Positions 1 to 6,370 of a stretch of 14,849 nucleotides of DNA are shown here, one piece after another. Below the pieces are notes generated by a model. That model was given only the letters and a program-made list of their open reading frames with translations, was not told where the DNA came from and searched no databases. This DNA comes from Pseudomonadota bacterium (lineage in GTDB: Bacteria > Pseudomonadota > Alphaproteobacteria > Rhizobiales > Afifellaceae): assembly GCA_023417735.1 (NCBI GenBank), contig JAEZEK010000059.1, positions 1-14,849 on the forward strand. The letters are read 5' to 3'. A program made the translations under genes and the position numbers. The first letter of the stretch is position 1. Every line of letters starts with the position of its first letter.

Positions 1-192
1 CCCCTGGCCGGCGTGGTCCCGGTCGATACGACCGGCGCCGGCGATTCCTTCGGCGGCGGCTATCTCGCCGCACGGCTCCTCGGCCGTGCCCCGGTCGAGG
101 CGGCGCATGCCGGCCACCGCGTGGCCGCCCGCGTCGTCGGCGTGCACGGCGCGCTGACGCGGCTCGACGCCGGAATGCTCGCCCCGGCATAG
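1..192 (+). CDS. PfkB-family sugar kinase, C-terminal fragment (2-keto-3-deoxygluconate kinase-like)
   Basis: The gene enters from the left edge in frame 1 and ends at a TAG; only the last 63 residues are visible. They contain DTTGAGDSF (residues 9-17 of the fragment), the second PfkB/ribokinase signature. In that motif the GAGD loop forms the anion hole and its Asp (residue 15) is the catalytic base that activates the hydroxyl to be phosphorylated. The following GYLAARLLG and AGHRVAARVVG segments form the usual C-terminal helices and resemble 2-keto-3-deoxygluconate kinases more than fructokinases or adenosine kinases. The enzyme would be cytosolic and ATP-dependent. The sugar cannot be assigned because the substrate-binding N-terminal half lies outside the window. 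Family assignment is secure; the KDG-kinase reading is inference. Confidence 0.85.
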   Translation, partial: PLAGVVPVDTTGAGDSFGGGYLAARLLGRAPVEAAHAGHRVAARVVGVHGALTRLDAGMLAPA

Positions 193-299
193 GTGCAGAG
201 CGCCGGTCGGGGCACCTTCGATGCACGGTTGGCGCCGTTCGCGGCTTCGACCCGCTTTCGCACTATCTTGAACGAGACGAGCCGAGAGGAGTGCGCACC

Positions 300-734
300 A
301 TGACTGCTTCGCCGCGACCGACATGCCGGGTCGTCCGCCCGGGCCACAGCTACGAGGGGAAGCAGGGGCTCAGCTATTTCGAGGGCGTGGCGAAGGAGAC
401 CGTGGGGTCCAGCGCCCTCTGCATGCATCTCGTCACGCTCCCGCCGGGCGCGCGTGCCAGGGCCCACCTGCACGAGAGCCACGAAACGGCGATCTACGTC
501 CTGAGCGGCGAGTCGCACACCTGGTTCGGCGACCGGCTCCAGGAGCACGTCGTCGTGAAGGCCGGCGAGATGCTCTACATCCCGGCCGGCGTGCCGCACC
601 TGCCGGCCAATCTCGCCGACGCGCCCTGCACGGCGGTGATCGCGCGCACCGACCCGAACGAGCAGGAGAGCGTCGTCCTCCTGCCGGAGCTCGACGCGCT
701 CGTGCCGATCGCCCCGGTCAGCGGAGACCCTTGA
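300..734 (+). CDS. Single-domain cupin protein
   Basis: A 144-residue small beta-barrel protein. Cupin motif 1 is visible as G50-x5-H56-L-H58-x3-E62, followed by G70, and motif 2 matches exactly as G89-x5-P95-x-G97-x2-H100-x3-N104. The metal ligands H56, H58, E62 and H100 are therefore all present, which suggests a bound Fe, Mn, Zn or Ni ion. The ATG at 300 is preferred because AGGAG at 287-291 lies 8 nt upstream; an in-frame GTG at 291 overlaps that Shine-Dalgarno sequence. There is no signal peptide, so it is cytosolic. The reaction cannot be assigned: one-domain cupins include isomerases, dioxygenases and ligand-binding proteins. Its 3' end overlaps the convergent aminotransferase by 17 bp. 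Family is certain, function unknown. Confidence 0.88.
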   Translation: MTASPRPTCRVVRPGHSYEGKQGLSYFEGVAKETVGSSALCMHLVTLPPGARARAHLHESHETAIYVLSGESHTWFGDRLQEHVVVKAGEMLYIPAGVPHLPANLADAPCTAVIARTDPNEQESVVLLPELDALVPIAPVSGDP

Positions 735-2046
735 TGATCTCGCCGAGCGTCCCGACCAGCCGATCGATCTCCGCTCTGCTGATGATCAGCGGCGGCGAGA
801 GCGCGATCGTGTCGCCGGTCGTGCGGATCATGATGCCGCGCTCATAGGCCTCGATGAAGGCCGTGAAGGCGCGCTTGGTCGGCTCGCCCGGGATCGGCTC
901 CAGCTCGATCGCGCCGACGAGGCCCATGTTCCGGATGTCCAGGACGTGCGGGAGGGCGCGGAGCGCGTGGAGGGCGTCGGCGAAATAGTCCTCGAGCTCG
1001 GCGGCACGGGTGAGGAGCCCCTCCTCCCTGTAGATGTCGAGCGTCGCGAGCCCGGCCGCGCAGGAGACCGGGTTCCCCGAATAGGTGTAGCCGTGGAAGA
1101 ACTCGATGAGATGCTCCGGGCCGTTCATGAAGGCGTCGTAGATCCGGCCCGTCACGAACACCGCGCCCATCGGGACGACGCCGTTGGTGATGCCCTTGGC
1201 GGTCGTCATGATGTCGGGGACGACGCCGAAGCGGTCCGCGGCGAAGGGGGTGCCGAGCCGCCCGAAACCGGTGATCACCTCGTCGAAGATGAGGAGGATG
1301 CCGTGGCGGTCGCAGATTGCGCGAAGCCGTTCGAGATAGCCCTTCGGGGGCAGGAGCACGCCGGTCGAGCCGGCCACCGGCTCGACGATCACGGCCGCGA
1401 TGGTCGAGGCGTCATGGAGTGCGACGAGGCGCTCGAGATCGTCGGCGAGCTCCGCACCGTGCTCCGGCTGGCCGCGCGCGAACGCGTTGCGCTCCGGGTC
1501 GTGCGTGTGGCGGATGTGGTCGACCCCGGCGAGCAGCGTGCCGAACATCTTCCGATTCGACACGATGCCGCCGACGGAGATGCCGCCGAAGTTCACGCCG
1601 TGATAGCCGCGCTCCCTGCCGATGAGGCGGAACCGGCTGCCTTCGCCGCGCACGCGCTGGTAGGCGAGCGCGACCTTCAGCGCCGTATCGACCGATTCGG
1701 AACCGGAATTCGTGAAGAAGACGTGGTCGAGCCCTTGCGGGGCGGTCGCGACGAGCCGCGCCGCGAGCTCGAACGCCTTCGGGTGCCCCATCTGGAACGC
1801 CGGTGCGTAATCGAGCTCGGTCAGCTGCCGGTGGACGGCGTCGGCGATCTGGCGCCGGCCGTGGCCGGCATTGACGCACCACAGGCCCGACGTGCCGTCG
1901 AGAAGCTCGCTGCCTTCGGCGTTGCGGTAGTACATCCCCTCCGCGCCGACGAGCATGCGCGGCTTCTTCTTGAACTGCCTGTTCGCCGAGAACGGCATCC
2001 AGAAGGCTTCCAGATTGTTGGTGGCGCGCGCTTCCCCGGAGGGCAT
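718..2046 (-). CDS. Class III PLP-dependent omega-aminotransferase (beta-alanine:pyruvate type)
   Basis: A 442-residue fold-type I aminotransferase, the normal length for the family. Visible features are the PLP phosphate-binding NSGSES at 113-118, the YHG at 148-150 that stacks on the cofactor, IFDEVITGFGR at 253-263 with D255 contacting the pyridine nitrogen, and the Schiff-base lysine K284 in TTAKGITNG. The N-terminal FWMPFSANRQFKK segment resembles beta-alanine:pyruvate and related omega-amine transaminases. These move an amino group from a terminal amine such as beta-alanine, taurine or a diamine to pyruvate in the cytosol. AGGAG at 2053-2057 lies 6 nt upstream of the ATG. It is transcribed divergently from the lytic transglycosylase and convergently with the cupin. 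The amine donor is not determined; polyamine catabolism is possible because a decarboxylase lies nearby. Confidence 0.92.
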   Translation of the reverse strand: MPSGEARATNNLEAFWMPFSANRQFKKKPRMLVGAEGMYYRNAEGSELLDGTSGLWCVNAGHGRRQIADAVHRQLTELDYAPAFQMGHPKAFELAARLVATAPQGLDHVFFTNSGSESVDTALKVALAYQRVRGEGSRFRLIGRERGYHGVNFGGISVGGIVSNRKMFGTLLAGVDHIRHTHDPERNAFARGQPEHGAELADDLERLVALHDASTIAAVIVEPVAGSTGVLLPPKGYLERLRAICDRHGILLIFDEVITGFGRLGTPFAADRFGVVPDIMTTAKGITNGVVPMGAVFVTGRIYDAFMNGPEHLIEFFHGYTYSGNPVSCAAGLATLDIYREEGLLTRAAELEDYFADALHALRALPHVLDIRNMGLVGAIELEPIPGEPTKRAFTAFIEAYERGIMIRTTGDTIALSPPLIISRAEIDRLVGTLGEIIKGLR

Positions 2047-2075
2047 GATGGACTCCTGCTCGTGGCCGGCGGCAC

Positions 2076-2090
2076 GGCCCGCATCGGGCC
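2076..2090 (-). other. Hairpin in the aminotransferase 5' leader
   Basis: GGCCCG-CAT-CGGGCC is a perfect 6-bp stem with a 3-nt loop, about 30 nt upstream of the aminotransferase start. It would lie inside the untranslated leader if the promoter at 2112-2140 is used. It could stabilise the mRNA or be a regulator site; there is no T-run, so it is not a classical terminator. Confidence 0.35.
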
Positions 2091-2111
2091 TCGGCTCGGG
2101 CCGGCAGGGCG

Positions 2112-2140
2112 ACGCTATGTGGGCCTCGGGGGCCGGTCAA
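2112..2140 (-). promoter_or_regulatory. Candidate sigma-70 promoter for the aminotransferase
   Basis: On the minus strand TTGACC (2140-2135) is followed after 17 nt by TAGCGT (2117-2112). The -35 is close to consensus but the -10 matches only three of six positions. Transcription would start near 2105, giving a leader of about 58 nt. Confidence 0.35.
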
Positions 2141-2227
2141 GGACGCGCGTGGGCCTCTCCTCCCGAAGAAGTGTCCGGTCGTGCGCGGCTGCCGCATGCC
2201 CGGCCGCCTGAACGGGCGAGCGGCCGG

Positions 2228-2255
2228 TTGACGCTGCCAGGCCGATCCTCATGAT
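2228..2255 (+). promoter_or_regulatory. Candidate sigma-70 promoter for the lytic transglycosylase
   Basis: TTGACG (2228-2233) is followed after 16 nt by CATGAT (2250-2255), which matches TATAAT at four of six positions. It would leave a leader of roughly 120 nt before the ATG at 2384. This is a pattern match only. Confidence 0.3.
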
Positions 2256-2383
2256 CGCGCCGTGAACCATTCGGGCACTTCAGGCATTCTCGTCCGCCCG
2301 AGCCGGGCCGGCCGCACAGGCGGGACCCGGTCCGGCGACCATTCTCGCAGGCGCTGCGCGCCGTTCAGGAACAGGGATCCCGC

Positions 2384-3199
2384 ATGACTTCAGTTCGCTC
2401 CTCCCTCGCCGCCCTGGCGGTCCTCGCCGGCCTTGCGGCCGGGTCGGCGCAGGCCGCCACCTGCGGCAACGACGCCTCCGGGTTCCCGGCCTGGAAGGAG
2501 GCGTTCAGGCAGGAAGCGCGGGCGGCGGGCCTGTCGCGATCGCTGGCCGCGCTCGACGGCGTCACCTACGACAGCGGCGTCATCAAGCTCGATCGCTCGC
2601 AGAAGCCGTTCAAGATGAGCTACGAGGCGTTCGTGAAGCAGCGGCTCTCGTCGGGGCGGGTCTCGCAGGGCAAGAAGCGGATGACGCAGCATGCGGCCCT
2701 CCTGCGCCAGCTCGAGCAGCGCTACGGCGTGCCCGGCTCGATCCTCGTCGCGATCTGGGGGATGGAGACCGATTACGGCGCCGTGAGTGGCAACAAGAAG
2801 GCGATCCGCTCCCTCGCCACCCTGGCCTATGACTGCCGCCGGTCGGCCTTCTTCAAGAACGAGCTGCTCGCCGCGCTCACCATCGTGGAGCGGGGCCGCA
2901 TGCATCCCGACCAGATGGTCGGCGGCTGGGCCGGCGAGATCGGCCAGACCCAATTCCTCGCCTCCAACTACCTTCAGTTCGCGGTCGACGGCGACGGCGA
3001 CGGCCGCATCGACGTCGTCAACAGCACCGCCGACGTGCTCGCCTCCACGGCCAACTACCTGGCCGCCCACGGTTGGCGGCGGGGGGCAGGCTGGCATCCC
3101 GGCGAGCCCAATTTCGCGGTCATCACCACCTGGAACAGCTCGAGCAACTACCAGCGGACGATCGCGCGCTTCGCCGACATCCTGGAGGGCCGCGGCTGA
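2384..3199 (+). CDS. Secreted lytic murein transglycosylase, MltB type (SLT_2)
   Basis: A 271-residue exported enzyme that cleaves the MurNAc-GlcNAc bond of peptidoglycan without water, leaving 1,6-anhydromuramyl ends. A Sec signal peptide is visible: Arg at position 5, a hydrophobic core at 8-20 and an AQA-type cleavage site near residue 24. The catalytic glutamate is E128 in WGMETDYG, the MltB-family signature. GEIGQTQF (184-191) and the Asp/Gly-rich loop D202-G-D-G-D-G-R-I-D210 (EF-hand-like, as in MltB) are typical of the fold. No lipobox or C-terminal peptidoglycan-binding domain is present, so it is shorter than many homologues and probably soluble in the periplasm. AGGGA at 2373-2377 lies 6 nt before the ATG. 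It is likely a single-gene unit. Confidence 0.93.
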   Translation: MTSVRSSLAALAVLAGLAAGSAQAATCGNDASGFPAWKEAFRQEARAAGLSRSLAALDGVTYDSGVIKLDRSQKPFKMSYEAFVKQRLSSGRVSQGKKRMTQHAALLRQLEQRYGVPGSILVAIWGMETDYGAVSGNKKAIRSLATLAYDCRRSAFFKNELLAALTIVERGRMHPDQMVGGWAGEIGQTQFLASNYLQFAVDGDGDGRIDVVNSTADVLASTANYLAAHGWRRGAGWHPGEPNFAVITTWNSSSNYQRTIARFADILEGRG

Positions 3200-3204
3200 C
3201 CGCG

Positions 3205-3237
3205 GCCGGGCGTGGGCAACCCGCCCGTCACGCCGGC
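3205..3237 (+). terminator. Possible terminator or stabilising hairpin after the transglycosylase
   Basis: GGCGTG (3209-3214) pairs with CACGCC (3229-3234). The stem continues through GCC (3205-3207) and GGC (3235-3237) with one bulged G. An alternative smaller hairpin uses GGG/CCC inside the loop. There is no T-tract, so Rho-independent termination is unproven. Confidence 0.3.
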
Positions 3238-3253
3238 CCGGCGCCGTGACAGG

Positions 3254-3284
3254 CTGAAACACGACGCGGCGGAACTGAAACACG
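3254..3284 (+). repeat. Direct repeat CTGAAACACG x2, 21 bp apart
   Basis: CTGAAACACG occurs at 3254-3263 and again at 3275-3284. The 21-bp offset is two DNA helical turns, so both copies face the same side of the helix. This suggests a binding site for a dimeric or tandem regulator upstream of the small peptide and protease genes. No regulator can be named. Confidence 0.45.
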
Positions 3285-3330
3285 GCCGACACGATCGCGC
3301 CGCGATCCGCAATCGAGGCGAAACCCCCGA

Positions 3331-3344
3331 CTGCTAGGGAGCAG
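3331..3344 (+). other. Small hairpin upstream of the small ORF
   Basis: CTGCT-AGGG-AGCAG forms a 5-bp stem with a 4-nt loop just before the ribosome binding site of the 29-residue ORF. It may be a leader element or regulator half-sites; nothing more can be said. Confidence 0.25.
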
Positions 3345-3364
3345 CCGAAACGGGGGACATTCTC

Positions 3365-3454
3365 ATGCTTCGCTATCTCGCGGTCCGCACATTCGGCTTC
3401 GTCGCGCTCACGACCCTCTCCACCGTGGTGCTGGCGTTCCCCTATCTGGTCTAG
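3365..3454 (+). CDS. Putative 29-residue single-span membrane peptide
   Basis: ATG to TAG encodes 29 residues. The N-terminus MLRYLAVR carries two arginines, and residues 9 to 29 are almost entirely hydrophobic with no charge, which is right for one membrane span or an uncleaved signal anchor (N-in by the positive-inside rule). The Shine-Dalgarno GGGGA at 3353-3357 lies 7 nt upstream, stronger evidence of translation than the ORF length alone. It lies 117 bp before the Trp-rich metalloprotease and in the same reading frame, separated from it by TAG (3452) and TGA (3569). It could be a free small protein, a leader peptide, or the remnant of an export signal once joined to the protease. I do not recognise a family. 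Confidence 0.45.
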   Translation: MLRYLAVRTFGFVALTTLSTVVLAFPYLV

Positions 3455-3571
3455 GCCGAGACGGGTCCGGCACCAAGAGCAGAGGGTCGGGGTGGCCGGC
3501 TTGGCCCGGAGCGCCATGTTTCTGTACGTTCGACGCCGGCGGATGGGCCGGACCGCGTGCAGGACGGATGA

Positions 3572-4906
3572 ATGGGATACGCGCTTTACGGGCCGAAATG
3601 GGGCGACGACCCGACCTACGGCACCGGCGGTGGCACGGTCAGCTACAGCTTCGCCGGCATAGGCAGCAGCACCACCTACTATTCCTTCACCGGGATGCTC
3701 AACGACGCCTACCAGGGCGCCGTCGCGGCGGCCTTCGCGCGCTGGGCCTACCATGCCGACATCGCCTTCGTCGCGACGGCCGACTCGGTGTCGGTCGACA
3801 TCCGCCTTGGCTGGGATGCGATAGACGGGCCTGGCGGCAGCCTCGCCCAGACGACCTTCTCGTTCAATTCGGCCGGTACCATCCTCTATGCCGAGATCGC
3901 GTTCGACACGGCCGAGAACTGGGTCGCGACGAACGACCAGGTCTCAGCCGGCAGGATCAGCTTCGAGACGATCGCGACGCACGAGATCGGGCACGCGCTC
4001 GGCCTCGCCCATTACACGGCCGAGCCGTCCATCATGAACCCCTACTACAGTGCGGCGACGCTCGAGCCGACGGCGAGCGACGTCGAGGGCATCCAGGCGC
4101 TCTACGGTCCGCGCTCGCACTGGTCCTGGGCCTATGGCTGGCATCTCGACTGGTTCTACGGCTGGCACACCGACTGGGCGGCCGAATGGACGCAATCCGC
4201 GCAGTACGGCTGGTACACGGAATGGGTGCTCGGCTGGGACCTCGGCTGGGCCCACGGCTGGTACAGCCATCCCGCGCCGGCCTGGGCCTACGGCTGGCAC
4301 TTCGGCGGGCGCTGGGGCTGGACCACCGGCTGGTGGGCGTGGAACCTCGGCTGGCATCCGGGCTGGTCGCTCTACGGCACCTGGGCGTACGGCTGGTACG
4401 GGACCTGGACCCTCGGCTGGTCGCTCGCGCCGGTCTACGGCTGGTACGGGTGGTGGGTTGCGGGCTGGGACTTCGACTGGGCGCTCGGCTGGCACGTCGA
4501 GCCGGGCGCCGGCTGGAGCTACGGCTGGTACGGCACCTGGTCCCATGGCTGGTGGTTCGGCTGGTTCTACGGATGGCAGTACGGCTGGTGGCACGGCTGG
4601 ACCATCGACTGGGATTTCGGATGGCACGCCGCCGCGCCCTGGTTCTGGAGCCAGGGATGGCAATACGGCTGGCACCTCGTGCCGGGCGGCGGCTGGTGGA
4701 GCTGGTCGACGGGCTGGTACGTCGGATGGGCCGTGACCTGGTCATGGACATGGGATTTCGGCTGGCATGGCGTGTGGAGCTACGGATGGTCCGTCGACTG
4801 GTTCCTGGGCTGGCACTGGGCCTGGACCTTCGGGTGGACGGCGCTGACGGATTACGGCTGGTACCGGGACTGGGCCCTCGGGTGGTACCTCGCCTGGACC
4901 CCCTAG
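3572..4906 (+). CDS. Matrixin/serralysin-like zinc metalloprotease with a giant Trp-rich tetrad-repeat C-terminus
   Basis: A 444-residue protein in two parts. Residues 1 to about 180 form a metzincin: the N-terminal GPKWG and TVSYSF strands as in secreted bacterial matrixins, zinc motif H137-E-I-G-H141-x5-H147 with catalytic E138, and the Met-turn SIMNPYY (M155). It would hydrolyse peptide bonds using Zn2+. Residues 184-444 hold about 67 Trp and about 36 Gly-Trp pairs by hand count, spaced mostly every four residues (W186, 190, 194, 198, 202, 206, 214, 218, 222, 226, 230). Relatives usually carry RTX repeats or a signal peptide; neither is seen, so the export route is unknown. AGGA (3561-3564) sits 7 nt before this ATG, and an in-frame TGA directly precedes it, fixing the start. 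It ends 3 bp from the convergent amn gene. The protease call is firm; the tail's function is unknown. Confidence 0.88.
   Translation: MGYALYGPKWGDDPTYGTGGGTVSYSFAGIGSSTTYYSFTGMLNDAYQGAVAAAFARWAYHADIAFVATADSVSVDIRLGWDAIDGPGGSLAQTTFSFNSAGTILYAEIAFDTAENWVATNDQVSAGRISFETIATHEIGHALGLAHYTAEPSIMNPYYSAATLEPTASDVEGIQALYGPRSHWSWAYGWHLDWFYGWHTDWAAEWTQSAQYGWYTEWVLGWDLGWAHGWYSHPAPAWAYGWHFGGRWGWTTGWWAWNLGWHPGWSLYGTWAYGWYGTWTLGWSLAPVYGWYGWWVAGWDFDWALGWHVEPGAGWSYGWYGTWSHGWWFGWFYGWQYGWWHGWTIDWDFGWHAAAPWFWSQGWQYGWHLVPGGGWWSWSTGWYVGWAVTWSWTWDFGWHGVWSYGWSVDWFLGWHWAWTFGWTALTDYGWYRDWALGWYLAWTP
4121..4903 (+). repeat. In-gene repeat region encoding W-x-x-x tetrads
   Basis: The DNA is dense in the hexamer GGCTGG and in TACGGCTGG, reflecting repeated Tyr-Gly-Trp. 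Units are diverged rather than identical: flanking codons differ from copy to copy, and the repeats shift register near residues 255-271 and 375-378. This suggests an old repeat kept by selection on the protein rather than a recent tandem expansion. Confidence 0.8.
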
Positions 4907-4909
4907 ACG

Positions 4910-6370
4910 TCAGCGAAAGGCGGGCTCGTCGAAGCCGCGGAGCTTGCGGGAGTGGAGGCGGTCGACGCCTTGCACGCGCAGGAGCCGCATCGTCTCCAGG
5001 CCGACCATCAGGTGCTGCCGGACCCGCTCGCGGTAGAACGCGTTCGCCACCCCGCCGAGCTTCAGCTCGCCGTGAAGCGGCTTGTCGGAGACGCAGAGGA
5101 GCGTGCCGTAGGGCACGCGGAAGCGCAGCCCGTTCGCCGCGACCGTCGCCGATTCCATGTCGACGGCGATCGCGCGGCTGAGGTTGAGGCGGGCGAACAG
5201 CTCGTCGAAGCGCAGCTCCCAATTGCGGTTGTCGGTGGTGGCCACCGTGCCGGTCCTCAGCCGCGTCTTCAGGTCCTGGCCGCGCAGTCCTGTGACCGAC
5301 GCGGTCGCCTCCTGCAAGGCCACCTGGACCTCGGCGATCGGAGGGACCGGAACCCACACGGGCAGGTCCTGGTCGAGCACGTGGTCGTCCCTGACATAGC
5401 CGTGGGCGAGGACGTAGTCGCCGAGCAGCTGGCTGCGCCTCAGGCCGGCGCAATGGCCGAGCATGAGCCAGCAATGCGGCCTGAGCACCGCGAGGTGGTC
5501 GGTGATCGTCTTGGCGTTGCTCGGCCCGACGCCGATATTGATGAGCGTGATGCCGTCGCAATCCTCCCGCTTCAGGTGATAGGCGGGCATCTGCGGCAGG
5601 TAGCGCGGCGTCTCCGGGCCTGGACCGCCCGAGGCGCGCGGCAGCGGCGTCACGACGTTGCCGGGCTCGACGAAGCCGACATAGCCGTCGCGTCCGACCT
5701 GCTCCCGCCCGAACTCCACGAAAGCCTCGACGTAGCGCTGGTAGTTGGTCAGCAGCACGAAGCTCTGGAAGTGCTCGACGCGCGTGCCGGTATAGTGCTC
5801 GAGGCGGGCGAGCGAATAGTCGACGCGCTCGCCGTCGAAGAGAGCCAGGGGGCGCGGATCGCCGTCGTGGCGCTGAAACGCCCCGTTCGCGATCGAATCG
5901 TCCGTGGCGCTGAGGTCGGGCAGCGCGAACCGCTCCTGCAGCGCCCGCACGTCCTCCTCGCCGACATCCGTCACGCTCTCCTCCAGCACAAAGGGGAGCG
6001 GGATCTGCCGACGGCTCGCGCCGACCAGGACGGGGACGCGGTGATGCTCCAGGAGAAGCCCGATCTGCTCGCGGTAATAACGCTGGAAGAGGGACGGTCG
6101 GGTCAGGGTGGTGCCGTAATCGCCCGGCTCCAGCAGCACCCCGTAGGAGAGGCGCGCATCGACGTGGAGCTCCGCGCGTGCGACCGACAAGCCGACATAG
6201 GGATAGGGCGCGTCCACCGGCCGGGGATCCCCGCGATCCGGGCTGGCGAAGGCGCACCGGATCGCGGCAATGCTGCGGTCGTAGATTTCGGAGATCCGCC
6301 CGACCGCCGCGACGGCGTCGGTGAAGGCCTCGAGCTCGGTGGCCGAATGGATGAAGTCGCTCCCGCTCAT
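4910..6370 (-). CDS. amn: AMP nucleosidase
   Basis: A 486-residue protein, about the length of the Escherichia coli enzyme, which hydrolyses AMP to adenine and ribose 5-phosphate in the cytosol. The N-terminal AMP-nucleosidase domain includes [16 protein letters not shown] (206-221). The C-terminal nucleoside-phosphorylase-like domain contains [20 protein letters not shown] (277-296), LGHCAGLR (305-311 region), the VDMES ribose-binding motif (403-407) and VSDKP (427-431) with a purine-contacting Asp429. The start at 6370 is chosen because it overlaps the guaC stop as ATGA, the usual sign of translational coupling; only a weak GGCGG precedes it. An upstream extension of the frame to 6673 is guaC coding sequence read out of frame. 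With guaC it makes a nucleotide-salvage unit. The 3' end is 3 bp from the protease gene. Confidence 0.95.
   Translation of the reverse strand: MSGSDFIHSATELEAFTDAVAAVGRISEIYDRSIAAIRCAFASPDRGDPRPVDAPYPYVGLSVARAELHVDARLSYGVLLEPGDYGTTLTRPSLFQRYYREQIGLLLEHHRVPVLVGASRRQIPLPFVLEESVTDVGEEDVRALQERFALPDLSATDDSIANGAFQRHDGDPRPLALFDGERVDYSLARLEHYTGTRVEHFQSFVLLTNYQRYVEAFVEFGREQVGRDGYVGFVEPGNVVTPLPRASGGPGPETPRYLPQMPAYHLKREDCDGITLINIGVGPSNAKTITDHLAVLRPHCWLMLGHCAGLRRSQLLGDYVLAHGYVRDDHVLDQDLPVWVPVPPIAEVQVALQEATASVTGLRGQDLKTRLRTGTVATTDNRNWELRFDELFARLNLSRAIAVDMESATVAANGLRFRVPYGTLLCVSDKPLHGELKLGGVANAFYRERVRQHLMVGLETMRLLRVQGVDRLHSRKLRGFDEPAFR

Larger units (their letters stand above)
2047..2383. other. Divergent intergenic region, aminotransferase / lytic transglycosylase
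   Basis: This 337-bp gap separates two divergent genes and holds no convincing coding sequence. It contains one candidate sigma-70 promoter for each direction and a perfect hairpin near the aminotransferase start, each listed separately. No operator repeat or mobile-element remnant was seen. Confidence 0.6.

Noticed and set aside
3271..3300. GGAAC at 3271 as the -35 of an EcfG-type general stress promoter
   Set aside because: No CGTT or GTT is found at the required spacing downstream.
3944..4675. Minus-strand frame encoding regular Val-Pro-Ala repeats
   Set aside because: The regularity is the reverse complement of repeated Gly-Trp codons; there is no independent start signal or family motif.
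4121..4903. Trp-rich tail as choline-binding repeats or Listeria-type GW modules
   Set aside because: Choline-binding repeats have a roughly 20-residue period with a GxWYYL core, and GW modules are about 80 residues with few Trp. Neither matches a four-residue Trp period.
4121..4903. Repeated GGCTGG-containing DNA as a CRISPR or satellite array
   Set aside because: Copies are short, irregularly spaced and in a single coding frame with no spacer-repeat organisation.
3568..5181. A 537-codon plus-strand frame starting 4 nt before the protease ATG
   Set aside because: It is the +1 shadow of the repeat region, giving Leu/Arg-rich text, and runs into antisense amn. The protease frame carries the zinc motif and the better-spaced Shine-Dalgarno.
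4032..6257. A 741-codon open frame on the minus strand spanning the protease and amn genes
   Set aside because: It reads Arg/Ser/Pro-rich low-complexity sequence antisense to the Trp repeats and out of frame in amn. Both underlying frames have clear family motifs, so this is a G+C-driven shadow.
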